Below are positions 15,527 to 25,500 of a stretch of 40,300 nt of DNA, piece after piece. The notes under the pieces were generated by a model. That model was given only the letters and a program-made list of their open reading frames with translations, had not been told where the DNA came from and did not search any database. The position numbers were made by a program, and so were the translations under genes. The stretch is from Acidobacteriota bacterium (lineage in GTDB: Bacteria > Acidobacteriota > Terriglobia > Bryobacterales > Bryobacteraceae), in the NCBI GenBank assembly GCA_016870915.1, contig VFZY01000034.1, positions 1 to 40,300 of the forward strand. Direction: 5' to 3'. Position 1 is the stretch's first letter. Each line of letters opens with the position of its first letter.

Positions 15527-16424
15527 CGCCCTCGCCGGCGCCATGACCCTGGCCGCCCAGCCGGCGCCGCCGTTGGGTCTTGACGCCTTCATGCCCGGGC
15601 TCCACCTGCACCCGCTCACGCGCGAAAAGGTCACCCTGGGGCGCAAGCTTTTCTTCGATCAACGCCTGTCCCGCGACAACTCAATTGCGTGCTCCACCTG
15701 TCACGACCCGGCTTTTCAGTTCACGGACCGCCACCCCACCGCCCGAGGGATCGAAGGCCGCACGGGTGACCGCCGTACTCCGTCGCTTCTCAATCGCGGC
15801 TACGGCCTGTCGTTCTTCTGGGACGGCCGCGCCGCCACGCTCGAACAGCAGGTGCTCATGCCCATCGACAATCCCAAGGAGATGGATCTCGATGTGAATG
15901 AGGCCGCCCGGCGCACTGGCGTCTCCCGGGAGCAATTGGCCGAGGCCCTGGCGGCCTATGTCCGCACCATTCGTTCCGGCGGCTCCCCGTATGACAAATA
16001 CATTGCCGGCGATGCGAACGCCCTCAATCCCGCCGAACGCCGCGGCTTGGCGCTGTTTCGCGGCAGAGCTGGCTGCTCTGCCTGCCACATCGGCCCGAAC
16101 CTTACCGATGAGCGCTTCCACAACACCGGCATCGGCTCCGCGGAAGGCCGCTTTGCCGTGACCGGGCGCGAGTCCGACCGGGGTGCGTTCAAGACACCCA
16201 CGCTGCGCAACGCAGCCCTCCACCCGCCCTTCATGCACGATGGGAGTCTGGCCACCGTTGAAGCGGTGATCGACTTCTACGACAAAGGCGGCAACTCCAA
16301 TCCACGCCTGGACCCCGAGATGCTTCCTCTTCGCCTCACCGCCACCGAAAAGACCGATCTGGCGCTGTTTCTGCGCAGCCTGTCCGGCACCGTCGAGGAG
16401 GGCTGGGAGACCCCTCCCCGCTGA
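15504..16424 (+). CDS. Dihaem cytochrome c peroxidase (CcpA/MauG family)
   Basis: A periplasmic protein of 306 residues with a signal peptide (MNSALLFSALAGAMTLAAQ) and two haem sites: CSTCH (63-67) in the first half and CSACH (191-195) in the second. Family phrases are LGRKLFFDQRLSRD, FQFTDRHPTARG, PSLLNRGY, FFWDGRAATLEQQ, KTPTLRN and FMHDGSLATVEAVIDFYDKGG. It reduces hydrogen peroxide with electrons from small cytochromes, or modifies a partner protein as MauG does. GTG 15504 was chosen because it gives a clean signal peptide; it overlaps the methyltransferase end by 23 nt. An in-frame GTG at 15468 and an ATG at 15543 are alternatives. Confidence 0.9.
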   Translation: MNSALLFSALAGAMTLAAQPAPPLGLDAFMPGLHLHPLTREKVTLGRKLFFDQRLSRDNSIACSTCHDPAFQFTDRHPTARGIEGRTGDRRTPSLLNRGYGLSFFWDGRAATLEQQVLMPIDNPKEMDLDVNEAARRTGVSREQLAEALAAYVRTIRSGGSPYDKYIAGDANALNPAERRGLALFRGRAGCSACHIGPNLTDERFHNTGIGSAEGRFAVTGRESDRGAFKTPTLRNAALHPPFMHDGSLATVEAVIDFYDKGGNSNPRLDPEMLPLRLTATEKTDLALFLRSLSGTVEEGWETPPR

Positions 16425-16442
16425 GGTATTCTGAAGGCAACC

Positions 16443-16835
16443 ATGAGTACCGCACTCAGGTCGTTTCTGCTCGCCTGTGCCGCCGCGGTGACGCTTGCCG
16501 CTCAGCAGGGCCAGAAGCCCCCCGAGCCGCCCGAACCGCCGGAAGAAGACGAAGGTCTTCGCGAGAAAGAGTACTCTTTCAACCCACTCCAGGCGGAAAA
16601 GGAGTTCAAGATCGCAGGCTACTACCTGAAAAAGGGTAGTTTGCGCGCCGCCAGCCAGCGCTACATCGAGGCGACTCGGTGGAATCCCAGTCTGGCGGAG
16701 GCGTACCTGAAGCTGGGCGAAGTGCTTGAAAAATTGAAGGATACCAAGGGGTCGAAGGAAGCCTACGCCAAGTACCTGGAACTGGCGCCGGATGCCAAGA
16801 ATGCGGGTATGATCCGCCGAAAGCTCGGGCAGTGA
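16443..16835 (+). CDS. Exported TPR protein
   Basis: A protein of 130 residues with a signal peptide (MSTALRSFLLACAAAVTLA, cleavage near residue 20), a Pro/Glu-rich linker (about 24-40), then two TPR-like units (about 50-120: AGYYLKKGSLRAASQRYIEA and AYLKLGEVLEKLKDTKGSKE). TPR units bind other proteins. Its 18-nt distance from the peroxidase stop and a GAAGG before ATG 16443 suggest one transcript. It resembles the outer-membrane-assembly lipoproteins of BamD type only loosely and lacks a lipobox Cys, so I do not name it. Confidence 0.8.
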   Translation: MSTALRSFLLACAAAVTLAAQQGQKPPEPPEPPEEDEGLREKEYSFNPLQAEKEFKIAGYYLKKGSLRAASQRYIEATRWNPSLAEAYLKLGEVLEKLKDTKGSKEAYAKYLELAPDAKNAGMIRRKLGQ

Positions 16836-16900
16836 AATTGAACAATTTTAATTGGTGTTTAAGAGAATGTTCATGTTGGCGTGGCACTATTCTAGTGAAG

Positions 16901-16915
16901 GTGGCGCTACGCCAC
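16901..16915. other. Small perfect hairpin in an AT-richer gap
   Basis: GTGGCG-CTA-CGCCAC forms a 6-bp stem with a 3-nt loop, 26 nt before the start of the tiny exported protein. The surrounding gap (16836-16941) is richer in A and T than the rest of the window, as expected for a promoter or leader. It may regulate or protect the leader of the downstream small gene. Confidence 0.35.
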
Positions 16916-16941
16916 TCAATCCCATTAGGAGATTTCAGAGA

Positions 16942-17079
16942 ATGAAGAAGTTCATGACCGTTCTGCTGGGCCTGTCATTTGTGCTCGGCACCGCCACCGT
17001 TTCCTTCGCCGGCGACAACAAGGCCGACGACAAGAAGGAAGAGAAGAAGGGCAAGAAGAAGAAGGACCAAAAGCACTAA
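16942..17079 (+). CDS. Tiny exported Lys/Asp-rich protein
   Basis: A 45-residue protein from ATG 16942, with AGGAG about 10 nt upstream. It has a textbook signal peptide (MKKFMTVLLGLSFVLGTATVSFA, cleavage before GD) and a mature part of about 22 residues that is nearly all charged (runs of K, D and E). Such short exported basic peptides have no assigned function that I know. The good ribosome site, the signal peptide and the hairpin just after the stop all support a real gene. It may bind nucleic acid, phosphate or a cell-wall polymer, or act as a charged spacer; this is speculation. Confidence 0.75.
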   Translation: MKKFMTVLLGLSFVLGTATVSFAGDNKADDKKEEKKGKKKKDQKH

Positions 17080-17114
17080 GCTTTTCCCGTTCGCGAGACC
17101 TCAAGGTTATCGCA

Positions 17115-17164
17115 AATCGCCGCGTTGGTTGCCCACCCCGGGCTCCACGCGGCGATTGCCTTTT
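17115..17164 (+). terminator. Hairpin terminator after the small exported gene
   Basis: AATCGCCGCGT (17115-17125) pairs perfectly with ACGCGGCGATT (17147-17157), an 11-bp stem with a 21-nt loop, followed by GCCTTTT. It lies 36 nt after the stop and fits a Rho-independent terminator with a short T-run. Confidence 0.55.
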
Positions 17165-17226
17165 GGGGAGGGCCCGGCGCAAGGGCACCAGGCTCACCCG
17201 AAACCGCCAGGGCAGAATGGGCCCCC

Positions 17227-17255
17227 TTGAACACCGCCCCGGATCGGGATAAACT
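17227..17255 (+). promoter_or_regulatory. Candidate sigma-70 promoter of the PSD1/DUF1501 operon
   Basis: TTGAAC (17227-17232), a 17-nt spacer and TAAACT (17250-17255) lie upstream of the PSD1 start at 17319. Just after it ACTATC (17253-17258) and GATAGT (17272-17277) form an inverted repeat that overlaps the -10 box and the likely start site, so an operator is possible. A GATAAT at 17264 is an alternative -10 box. Confidence 0.4.
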
Positions 17256-17318
17256 ATCGTTCAGATAATGGGATAGTGGCGTCCCAGGAAATTCGTGTAT
17301 CCCGAAAGGCGATGGACT

Positions 17319-20171
17319 ATGGCAGTACACCTCGTTTGGCGGACCGGGCTCTTCACCTGGATCAGGCGCGCGGCCCCCGCAATCGCCGTGGGACTCGGCG
17401 GAGCCGCCCTGCTCACCACTGTTCTTACCGCGCAGAAGGCCCCCGCCACCGGCGCCGAAGTCCGCGCCATTCTTGAAAAGAAATGCTCTCAATGCCATAG
17501 CCAGGCCCTGCAGATGGGAGGCCTGGATCTCAGCACCCGCGAAGCGATGCTCAAGGGCGGCGCCAAGGGCCCGGCCATCGCCCCGGGTAACGCCGGCGCC
17601 AGCACCCTGATCCACCGCGTCACCGGCCGTGTCGCACCCAAGATGCCCATGGCGCCGCTGCCGCCTCTCACCGATGCCGAAGTAGCCGCTCTCACCGAAT
17701 GGATCAACGCCGGTGCCCACTGGGACCCCGCCGCGTCAGCCGCTCCCCAAGCCAAGACCGCCCCCACCCCGGCCGGCTACTCGAACGAACTCAGGGAACG
17801 CGCCTTCACCGAAACGGAGACCAAGTGGTGGGCTTTCCAGCCGCCCGTGCGCCGCACTCCGCCCGCCATGCGCGAGGAACGTTGGGCGCACAACCCCATC
17901 GATCAGTTCATCAAAGCCTCCCTCGACGCCAAGGGACTGAGGCCCGCGCCCAAGGCCGACCGCTCCACCCTCATCCGCCGCGCCACACTCGACCTCACGG
18001 GCCTGCTCCCTACGCCTGCCGAAGTTCAGGCTTTCGTCAGCGATCAATCGCCCGACGCTTACCGCAACCTCATCGAACGTCTCCTCGGCTCCTCCCACTA
18101 TGGCGAGCGTTGGGGCCGCAACTGGCTGGATGTTGTCCGCTACGCCGACAGCTCCGGTTTTGAGCATGATCGCGATCTCGCTACCGCCTGGCGCTTCCGC
18201 GACTACGTCATTCGCTCCTTCAACAACGACAAGCCCTTCAACCGCTTCCTCGTCGAACACCTGGCCGGCGATGAACTTCCCGGCGACGACCTGGATGCCA
18301 AGATCGCCACCGCCTTCTACCGCATTGGCCCCCGCGTGCGCTTCCGCGAGAAGGACAACCCGTTCTACCGCTACGAGTACCTGGACGACATCATCCGCAC
18401 CACCTTCCAGGGTTTCATGGGCATCTCAGTCCACTGCGCACGCTGCCACGATCACAAATTCGACCCCATCACCCGGGCCGACTACTACCGTTCCATGGGC
18501 ATGTTCTTCGGCTTCGTCAACTATGACCACCCATTGATGCCTGAAGACAAAGTTCGTGAATGGGAACGCAAGACCTCCGAAGTGATGCGGGCCGCTCTCC
18601 CGTTGAAGCAGGAAGTGGCGAAGATTGAAGCCCCATACCGCAAGGCCCTGTTCGACGCCGGTCTCGCCAAGCTTCCCGATGAGGTTCAGGCGGCCATCCG
18701 AGTGCCCGCCGAGATGCGCACGCCCGGCCAAAAGCTCCTTGCCGCGCAGTTCGAGCGTCCCGCCACCGGTGACGGCGACCCCAACTTCATGGGCGACGAC
18801 CCCGTCCTTGCCCAGATCACCACCGCCGGCCAGCGCGCCCCCAACCTCATTGAAGGGCCGCGTACTGGCGGCGCTATGCGGCGCGGCCCCGAACTCGTCA
18901 AGGTGAACGAAGCCGACCACGCCCGTCGCGCTGCTCTTCTTGCCCGCATCGCCGAGATCGAAAAGCAGATGCCACCCACGCCACACGCCGTGGAAGGCGT
19001 GCGCGATGGCGATTACCGTCTGGCCCCGGACGGTCCCGGCGACGAGCCCTCGCCCGGCAAGACTTACCGCCCCGATTACCCGGACCTCGGCAAAGCCTAT
19101 CTCCCCGAACCAGGCTCGAAGTACGAGGTGCCGTGGGTCCGTTTCGGCGCCAACGGTCTGGTTGTCGAAGACGACAACAAAGCTCCCGTGGTCCCCGCCG
19201 GTTACCTCCGCGTGCTCACCAAGGACCGGCAACTCATGCTTGCCAAGCCATTGCGGCCTGATTACACGAGCGGCGGCCGCCGCTGGGCGCTCGCTGAATT
19301 CATCGCCTCCCCGGACAACCCGCTCACATCGCGGGTTATCGTCAACCGTGTCTGGTATTGGCACTTCGGCCGCGGCATTGTCGCCACACCGGGCAACCTC
19401 GGCAAGATGGGCACGGCGCCGTCCCACCCCGAACTTCTCGATTGGCTGGCCACGGAGTTCATCCGCCAGGGCTGGAGCATCAAGCAGATCCATCGCCTGA
19501 TCATGAACTCGGAGACCTACCAGCAGGCCTCCGCCCACTACGATTCCGAAAGCGCCAACAAGGACCCGGACAACATTCACCTCTGGCGATTCCCGGTGCG
19601 GCGCCTTGAAGCCGAGGCCATCCGCGACGTTATCCTCTCGGCCAGCGGCAAGCTCAACCTTGAAGCGGGCGGCCCCCCGTTCTTCCCCTCCATCCCGCCC
19701 AGCGTGCGCGAAGGTTACCGCCAGGGCAAGTGGCTGCTCACCAAGGAAGAGCCCGCCACCTGGCGCCGCGGCATCTATTCGTATTGGAAGCGCGGCATGA
19801 AGTACCCCATGTTTGAGGTGCATGATCAGCCGGACCAGAACGTCACCGCCGAAAAGCGTAACATCACCACCGTCCCCACGCAGGCGCTCACGCTGCTCAA
19901 CAATGAGTTCGTGCTGATCCAGGCCAGACACCTGGCCGAGCGCGTCGTCCGCGATTCGGCCGGCGCCACGGATGAGGACCGCATCCGGGCCCTCTACCGC
20001 ATCGCGCTGAGCCGCGATCCGAACCCGCGTGAACTCGAACGCCAGGCGGCTTTTCTGGCCGCCCAGCGCGGCTTCCAGGCCACGCAATCCCGCCCTGACC
20101 CGGCCCTCGCGGCCCTCACGGACCTCGCGCACGTCATGCTGAACGCCAACGAGTTCGTCTACATCAACTGA
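17319..20171 (+). CDS. PSD1-type cytochrome with DUF1549 and DUF1553 domains
   Basis: A protein of 950 residues. A Sec or membrane-anchor segment (about 16-37) comes first, then a planctomycete-type cytochrome c domain with CSQCH (56-60) and a possible Met ligand in KMPMAPLPPL, then DUF1549 (about 165-380: NPIDQFIKASLDAKGL, RRATLDLTGLLPTP, HYGERWGRNWLDVVRYADS) and DUF1553 at the C-terminal part (FIASPDNPLTSRVIVNRVWYWHFGRG). Such proteins occur mainly in Planctomycetes, Verrucomicrobia and Acidobacteria, nearly always next to DUF1501 proteins. They are thought to act in the periplasm on polymers, but no reaction is established. ATG 17319 follows GAAAGG by 9 nt. It is the first gene of a long plus-strand series. 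Confidence 0.92.
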   Translation: MAVHLVWRTGLFTWIRRAAPAIAVGLGGAALLTTVLTAQKAPATGAEVRAILEKKCSQCHSQALQMGGLDLSTREAMLKGGAKGPAIAPGNAGASTLIHRVTGRVAPKMPMAPLPPLTDAEVAALTEWINAGAHWDPAASAAPQAKTAPTPAGYSNELRERAFTETETKWWAFQPPVRRTPPAMREERWAHNPIDQFIKASLDAKGLRPAPKADRSTLIRRATLDLTGLLPTPAEVQAFVSDQSPDAYRNLIERLLGSSHYGERWGRNWLDVVRYADSSGFEHDRDLATAWRFRDYVIRSFNNDKPFNRFLVEHLAGDELPGDDLDAKIATAFYRIGPRVRFREKDNPFYRYEYLDDIIRTTFQGFMGISVHCARCHDHKFDPITRADYYRSMGMFFGFVNYDHPLMPEDKVREWERKTSEVMRAALPLKQEVAKIEAPYRKALFDAGLAKLPDEVQAAIRVPAEMRTPGQKLLAAQFERPATGDGDPNFMGDDPVLAQITTAGQRAPNLIEGPRTGGAMRRGPELVKVNEADHARRAALLARIAEIEKQMPPTPHAVEGVRDGDYRLAPDGPGDEPSPGKTYRPDYPDLGKAYLPEPGSKYEVPWVRFGANGLVVEDDNKAPVVPAGYLRVLTKDRQLMLAKPLRPDYTSGGRRWALAEFIASPDNPLTSRVIVNRVWYWHFGRGIVATPGNLGKMGTAPSHPELLDWLATEFIRQGWSIKQIHRLIMNSETYQQASAHYDSESANKDPDNIHLWRFPVRRLEAEAIRDVILSASGKLNLEAGGPPFFPSIPPSVREGYRQGKWLLTKEEPATWRRGIYSYWKRGMKYPMFEVHDQPDQNVTAEKRNITTVPTQALTLLNNEFVLIQARHLAERVVRDSAGATDEDRIRALYRIALSRDPNPRELERQAAFLAAQRGFQATQSRPDPALAALTDLAHVMLNANEFVYIN

Positions 20172-20191
20172 CCGCACCCAGGGGATTTACC

Positions 20192-21718
20192 ATGACACCG
20201 CTCTGCGACAATCGCGAATCGAACCGGCTGGAAGGCCACCGCCAGGGCGGCCGCCGCTTCATATCCCGCCGCGACTTCTGGTTCAACGCCGGCATGGGCC
20301 TGGGCGGCCTCGCCCTCGTCGATCTCCTGAGCCGTGACAATCTTCTCGCCGCCCCGCCGCCCACCACAGCCGGCCAGCCCGCCTGCGGCGGACAGCCCAT
20401 TCAGGATTCGCCCTACCTCGCCAAGAAGCCGCACTTCAAGCCCCGCGCCAAGCAGGTGATTCACCTGTTCATGAGCGGCGGCGTCAGCCAGGTGGATACC
20501 TTCGACTACAAGCCGGATCTCTGGAAGTACCACGGCGTCGCCCTGGAAGGAAAAGGCGAAATCCGCGTGCGCCAGGGCTATCCCGGCCCCCTCATGAAGA
20601 GCCCCTTCGAGTTCAAGCAGTACGGCCAGTCCGGCTCCTGGGTGTCCAGCCTCTTCCCCAACCTCGCCACGATCGTTGACGATCTCGCCTTCATCCACTC
20701 AGCCGTCGGCAAGTCCAACGATCACGTGCTTTCGCACTATGAGTGGAACACCGGCTCCATCCTCATGGGCTTCCCCAGCGTCGGCGCCTGGGTCACCTAC
20801 GGTCTCGGCAGTGAAAACGGCAACCTCCCCTCCTACGTCGTCATCTACGACCGCCGTGGAGGCCCCTTCAGCGGCCCCACCAACTGGCACGCCGGCTTCC
20901 TCCCCGCCTCCTACCAGGGCACCGTTTTCCGCTCTGTCGGCGACCCCATCCTCGACCTCTCCGCCCCGCCCCAGCACATGTCCGCCGCCGAGGAGCGCCG
21001 CCGTCTCGACCAGCTCAACTGGATGAATCAGAACCACGCCGAACAGCACCCCGGCGTCTCTGACCTGTCGGCCCGCATCGCCTCCTACGAACTCGCCTAC
21101 CGCATGCAGTCCTGCGCGCCCGAAGCAGTCGACCTGTCAAGCGAAAGCGATGAGACCAAGGCCCTCTACGGCCTTGATAACCCGGTCACCGAACCCTTCG
21201 GCCGCCAGTGCATCCTGGCCCGGCGCATGATCGAACGCGGGGTCCGCTTCGTCCAGCTCTACTCGGGCTCCATCGTCAACCAGAACATCGATACCTGGGA
21301 TGCTCACTCCAGTATCAAGGACAACCACACCATGCACGCCGCCGAGGTCGACAAGCCCATCACGGGACTGATCACGGACCTCAAACGCCGTGGCCTGCTC
21401 GATGAAACCGCCGTCCTCTGGCAATCCGAGTTCGGCCGCATGCCCATCTCCCAGCGCGCCCTGGGCCGCGATCACAACCCCGGCTGCCAGACCCTCTGGA
21501 TGTGCGGTGCCGGAATCCAGGGCGGCCAGCACATCGGCGCAAGCGACGAGGTCGGCTACAAAGCCGCGGACCAGATCGTCTGGAACCACGATGTCCACGC
21601 CACCCTTCTCCACCTGCTTGGCATGGACCACAAACGCCTCACCTACTACTTCAACGGCCGCCACATGCGTCTCACCGACGTCCACGGGGAACTCATCCCG
21701 CAACTGGTTAAGGCGTAA
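20192..21718 (+). CDS. DUF1501 protein, Tat-exported
   Basis: A protein of 508 residues with a Tat signal (SRRDFWFNAGMGLGGLALVDLL, about 25-46) and the alkaline-phosphatase/sulfatase-like DUF1501 fold. Signatures are VIHLFMSGGVSQVDTFDYKP, HSAVGKSNDH, RRMIERGVRFVQLYSG-type text, WDAHSSIKDNH, LWQSEFGRMP, GRDHNP and a C-terminal NGRHMRLTD. The Asp, His and Asn sites resemble metal-dependent hydrolases, but no substrate is known for the family. ATG 20192 has AGGGG 8 nt upstream. It follows the PSD1 gene by 20 nt, the standard pairing, so the two probably act together in the periplasm. Confidence 0.92.
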   Translation: MTPLCDNRESNRLEGHRQGGRRFISRRDFWFNAGMGLGGLALVDLLSRDNLLAAPPPTTAGQPACGGQPIQDSPYLAKKPHFKPRAKQVIHLFMSGGVSQVDTFDYKPDLWKYHGVALEGKGEIRVRQGYPGPLMKSPFEFKQYGQSGSWVSSLFPNLATIVDDLAFIHSAVGKSNDHVLSHYEWNTGSILMGFPSVGAWVTYGLGSENGNLPSYVVIYDRRGGPFSGPTNWHAGFLPASYQGTVFRSVGDPILDLSAPPQHMSAAEERRRLDQLNWMNQNHAEQHPGVSDLSARIASYELAYRMQSCAPEAVDLSSESDETKALYGLDNPVTEPFGRQCILARRMIERGVRFVQLYSGSIVNQNIDTWDAHSSIKDNHTMHAAEVDKPITGLITDLKRRGLLDETAVLWQSEFGRMPISQRALGRDHNPGCQTLWMCGAGIQGGQHIGASDEVGYKAADQIVWNHDVHATLLHLLGMDHKRLTYYFNGRHMRLTDVHGELIPQLVKA

Positions 21719-21724
21719 GTTCAC

Positions 21725-22480
21725 ATGTTCGTCCGCCGCCGCGATCTCTGGGGCCTCCCCATCACATTGTCGCCTGCCTTCGCCGAAACCGCCTCGCTCC
21801 CGGCACACTTTCCTTCCCACGCCCCCGAACTCGCCCGTGAGATGGTCGGGGTCTCCCACGGCAATTTCAAACGCGTCCGCGAACTGGCCGATCAACACCC
21901 CGCGCTCGCCCGCGCCGCCGTTGACCACGGCTTCGGCGACTGGGAAGACGCCCTGGGCGCCGCCAGCCATGTCGGCAATCGCGAAATCGCCGAATTCCTC
22001 ATCTCCCGCGGGGCCCGTCCCACCCTATTCTCGGCCGCGATGCTCGGCCAGCTCGATGTCGTCAAAGCCTTCGTCGCCGCCCAACCCGGCGTCCAGCGCA
22101 TTCCCGGACCCCACAGCATTCCGCTCCTCGCCCACGCCCGCTTCGGCGGCAAACCGGCCGAGCCCGTTCTGCGTTACCTCGAGTCCCTCGGGGACGCCGG
22201 CGCACCGCCCACGGCCGCGCTCACACCGGAAGAGACCAAGGCCTTTTCCGGCGCCTACATACTCAGCGGCGACGCCGGCCGTCTCGAAGTCTCGCTGCAG
22301 AACGGATTCCTGCTACTCGCACGCCCCGGCAAGGCCGGCCACCGCCTGTTGCCCCTCGGCGGCGGCGAATTCCACCCTGCCGGCGCCCGCGACGCCCGTG
22401 TCCGTTTCACCGCGGATGGAGCTTCCCTCACGGTCCACGATGGCCCTATCATCTTCACCGCCCGCCGCGCCGCACAGTAA
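21725..22480 (+). CDS. Ankyrin-repeat protein
   Basis: A protein of 251 residues, 6 nt after DUF1501. The N-terminus (MFVRRRDLWGLPITLSPAFA) could be a weak export signal. Ankyrin-like repeats occupy about residues 48-155 (ALGAASHVGNREIAEFLISRGA, LFSAAMLGQLDVVKAFVAAQPG). The C-terminal 80 residues are beta-rich (FSGAYILSG, GRLEVSLQNGFLLLARPG, HRLLPLGGGEF, RVRFTADGAS), as in small lipocalin-like or carbohydrate-esterase-associated tails. It should bind another protein, probably a product of this operon. Export is uncertain. Confidence 0.8.
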   Translation: MFVRRRDLWGLPITLSPAFAETASLPAHFPSHAPELAREMVGVSHGNFKRVRELADQHPALARAAVDHGFGDWEDALGAASHVGNREIAEFLISRGARPTLFSAAMLGQLDVVKAFVAAQPGVQRIPGPHSIPLLAHARFGGKPAEPVLRYLESLGDAGAPPTAALTPEETKAFSGAYILSGDAGRLEVSLQNGFLLLARPGKAGHRLLPLGGGEFHPAGARDARVRFTADGASLTVHDGPIIFTARRAAQ

Positions 22481-22528
22481 TCCGTTCCACCCGCCAAGTC
22501 TCCCGTTCTGGTGCTAAACTCAGGGCCA

Positions 22529-25500
22529 ATGATCAGGATCTGGTTCGCGCTCCTTCTCGCCGCCTCCTCGCTTCCGGCGCAGAACTCCTACGGCCGTGTC
22601 ACCGGCCGCGTCGCCGATGACTCCGGCGCCGTCATCGCCGGAGCCGCCATCCAGGCCGTTCAACTCTCCACCAACATCACAACCACCGCCGCGTCCAATC
22701 ACGAAGGCGTTTACGAACTGCTGAATCTTCTCCCTGGGGTCTACCGCCTCACCGCGCAGACCGCCGGGTTCAAGCGCACCGAACGCGGTCCCATCGATGT
22801 CCGCGTCGGCGATATTGTCACCATCGATTTCGCGCTCCAGGTGGGCGCCGTCACCGAAAGCGTCGAAGTCCGCGACGAAGCCCCGCTCATCGACACCGCC
22901 ACCGCCTCCACCGGCCAGGTCATCGATCAGAAACTTATCAACGAAATGCCCCTCCCCGGCGGTGCCGTCACTTACCTCATGCAACTCTCCCCGGGCGTGG
23001 TGTCCCTCAACGCGCCCACACACGGCTGGCTCCCCCAAGCCCGCGACTCCATCGCCAACCTCGCCGTGGGCGGTTCCCGCGCCAAATCCAGCGAATTCCA
23101 GCTCGACGGCATGCCCAACATGGGCCAGGGCGGCAACCTCGGCTTCAGCCCGCCCCCCGAGATGATCCAGGAGTTCCGCATCCAGACCAACGCCTACGAC
23201 GCCACCGTGGGCCGCTTCACCGGAGCCCAGGTCAACATGGTGCCCAAGGCTGGCGCCAATGACTTCCACGGCACCCTCTGGTTCTCACACCTCAGCCGCC
23301 CCCTGATGACCCACCCCTTCTTCATCAATCGCCAACTCTACGACACCGCCACCGGACCTCCGACACGCGAAAAACGCAGCCGCCTCTGGCCCGCCACCAA
23401 GACCAATCGCTACCGCATCTCCGTCACGGGACCCGTTGAGATCCCCCGCCTCTACCACGGCCGCAACCGCACCTTCTTTTCCTACGGCAATGACTTCATG
23501 CTCCGAACCTTTGCCGGCCAGATCAACCAGACCGTGCCCACCGCCGAACAACGCACCGGCGACTTCTCGCGCCTCCTCGCCCTCGGGGCCCCCTACCAGA
23601 TCTACGATCCCGCCACCATCCGGGCCACTCCTGGCGGCTTCTCGCGCCAGCCCATCCCCGGCAACCGCATCCCCGCCAGCCGCCTGGATCCCGCCGCCCA
23701 GCGCCTGCTCCAGTTCTACCCGCAACCCAACACCCCCGGCACCGCCGATTTCCGCAACAACCTCATCGGAGCCAACTTCTCGCGCATCGATTACCAGGCC
23801 CACATGGCCCGCATCGATCACGTCCTCGGCGAAAAACACCGTCTCTATCTCTCCGGCAACGGCGTGTCAGTCCAGGGCGATCAGGGCCGCAACCTGAACA
23901 ACGACGCCAACGGCAACCTCAGCGACGGCCAGACCCGCTCCGCCGTTCTCGACGACGTCTACATGTTCTCACCCACCCTGGTGCTCAACACCCGCTACGG
24001 CGTCTCCCGCATCGTCAACGCGTCCCGCCCGCCCACCATGGGCTTCGATCTCGCCACCCTTGGCTGGAACCAGGCCCTTCTCAGCCAGACCGAGCGCGCC
24101 GCCTGGCACCTGCCCCAAATCGACATCGATTCCTACGCCACCATTGGCTCCAATCTGCCCAGCAACACCGCCACGCTCTATCACTTCTTCTCCTCCACCG
24201 CCACTGCCGTTCGCGGCAAGCACTCCGTGCGTTTCGGCTTCGATTACCGGATCCTCCAGGAACACGGCTACAATCCGGGCAACTACGTCGGCAACCTCGG
24301 CTTCTCTTCCAACTGGACCCGCGGCCCCCTCGACACCTCGCCCGTGGCCCCCATCGGCCAGGGCCTCGCCAGTTTCCTCCTGGGCATCCCGACCGGCGGC
24401 GGCATTGACCGCAACGCCGCCCTCTCTCAACAGTCCTCCTATGCCGCTCTCTTTATCCACGACGACTTCAAGGTCTCCCGCAAGCTCACGCTCAATCTGG
24501 GCCTCCGCTGGGAATACGAACTCCCCATCACCGAACGCTTCAACCGCGCCAACCGCGGCTGGGATTTCAACACGCCCAGCCCCATCTCCGCCGCCGCGCT
24601 CGCCAATTACGCCCGCTCCCCGATACCCGATCTGCCCCCTTCCGCTTTCCGAACCCTCGGCGGCATCGGCTTCGCCGGCGTCAACGGAGCCCCGCGCGGC
24701 ATCTGGCGCCCCGATCGCAATAACTACTCCCCCCGCATCGGCTTCGCTTACCTGCTGCGCCCGAAGACCGTCTTCCGGGCCGGCTACGGCATCTTCTACG
24801 AAACCTTCGGAACGGACCGCGTCGACGCCGGCCAGGTCGGCTTCGACCAGCGCACTTCTCTGGTGCCCTCATTCGATAACGGCCAATCCTTCGCCGCCGG
24901 CCTTCGCAACCCCTTCCCCGGCGGCCTCCTCGCTGCCCAGGGAGCCGCCGGCGGGCTCAACACGTTCCTCGGCCGCGCGCCCTCGTACTTCGATGTGGAT
25001 CGCCGGATGGGCTATCTCCAGCGCTGGAGCGCCAACCTCCAGCAGGAACTCCCCGGACGCATGATGGTCGAAATCGGCTACGCCGCCAGCCGCGGCGCCG
25101 GCCTCGGCCTAGGCCGCAATCTCAACGCCGTCCCGAATTCCCATCTCTCCACTTCACGCGAACGCGATCAGGCGGCGATTGACCTGCTCACTCGCGCCAA
25201 CCTCCAGAACCCGTTCTTCGGCCTCCCCGAATTCAATGGCACCGGCCTGCAGGGACGCCTGGTTTCCCGCAACCAACTCGTCGTTCCGTATCCCCACTTC
25301 GCTTCCATCAACACCACCACCGGCCAGGGCTACTCCTGGTATCATGCGGGCCACCTCCGCTTTGACCGCCGCTTTGGCTCCGGCTATCTGGTGGGCGCCT
25401 CATACACCTGGTCCAAGTTCATGGAGGCGGTGGAACTGCTCAACGCGGCTGACCCCATGCCCCACCGCGTCATCAGCCCCCAGGACCGTCCTCACCACCT

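Noticed and set aside
16860-16900. Sigma-54 promoter (TGGCAC with a -12 box) before the tiny exported gene
   Set aside because: TGGCAC is present but the GC of the -12 element is not at the right distance.
18426-20177. Long open frame on the minus strand across the PSD1 gene (583 codons)
   Set aside because: It is the antisense shadow of a clear DUF1549/DUF1553 protein.
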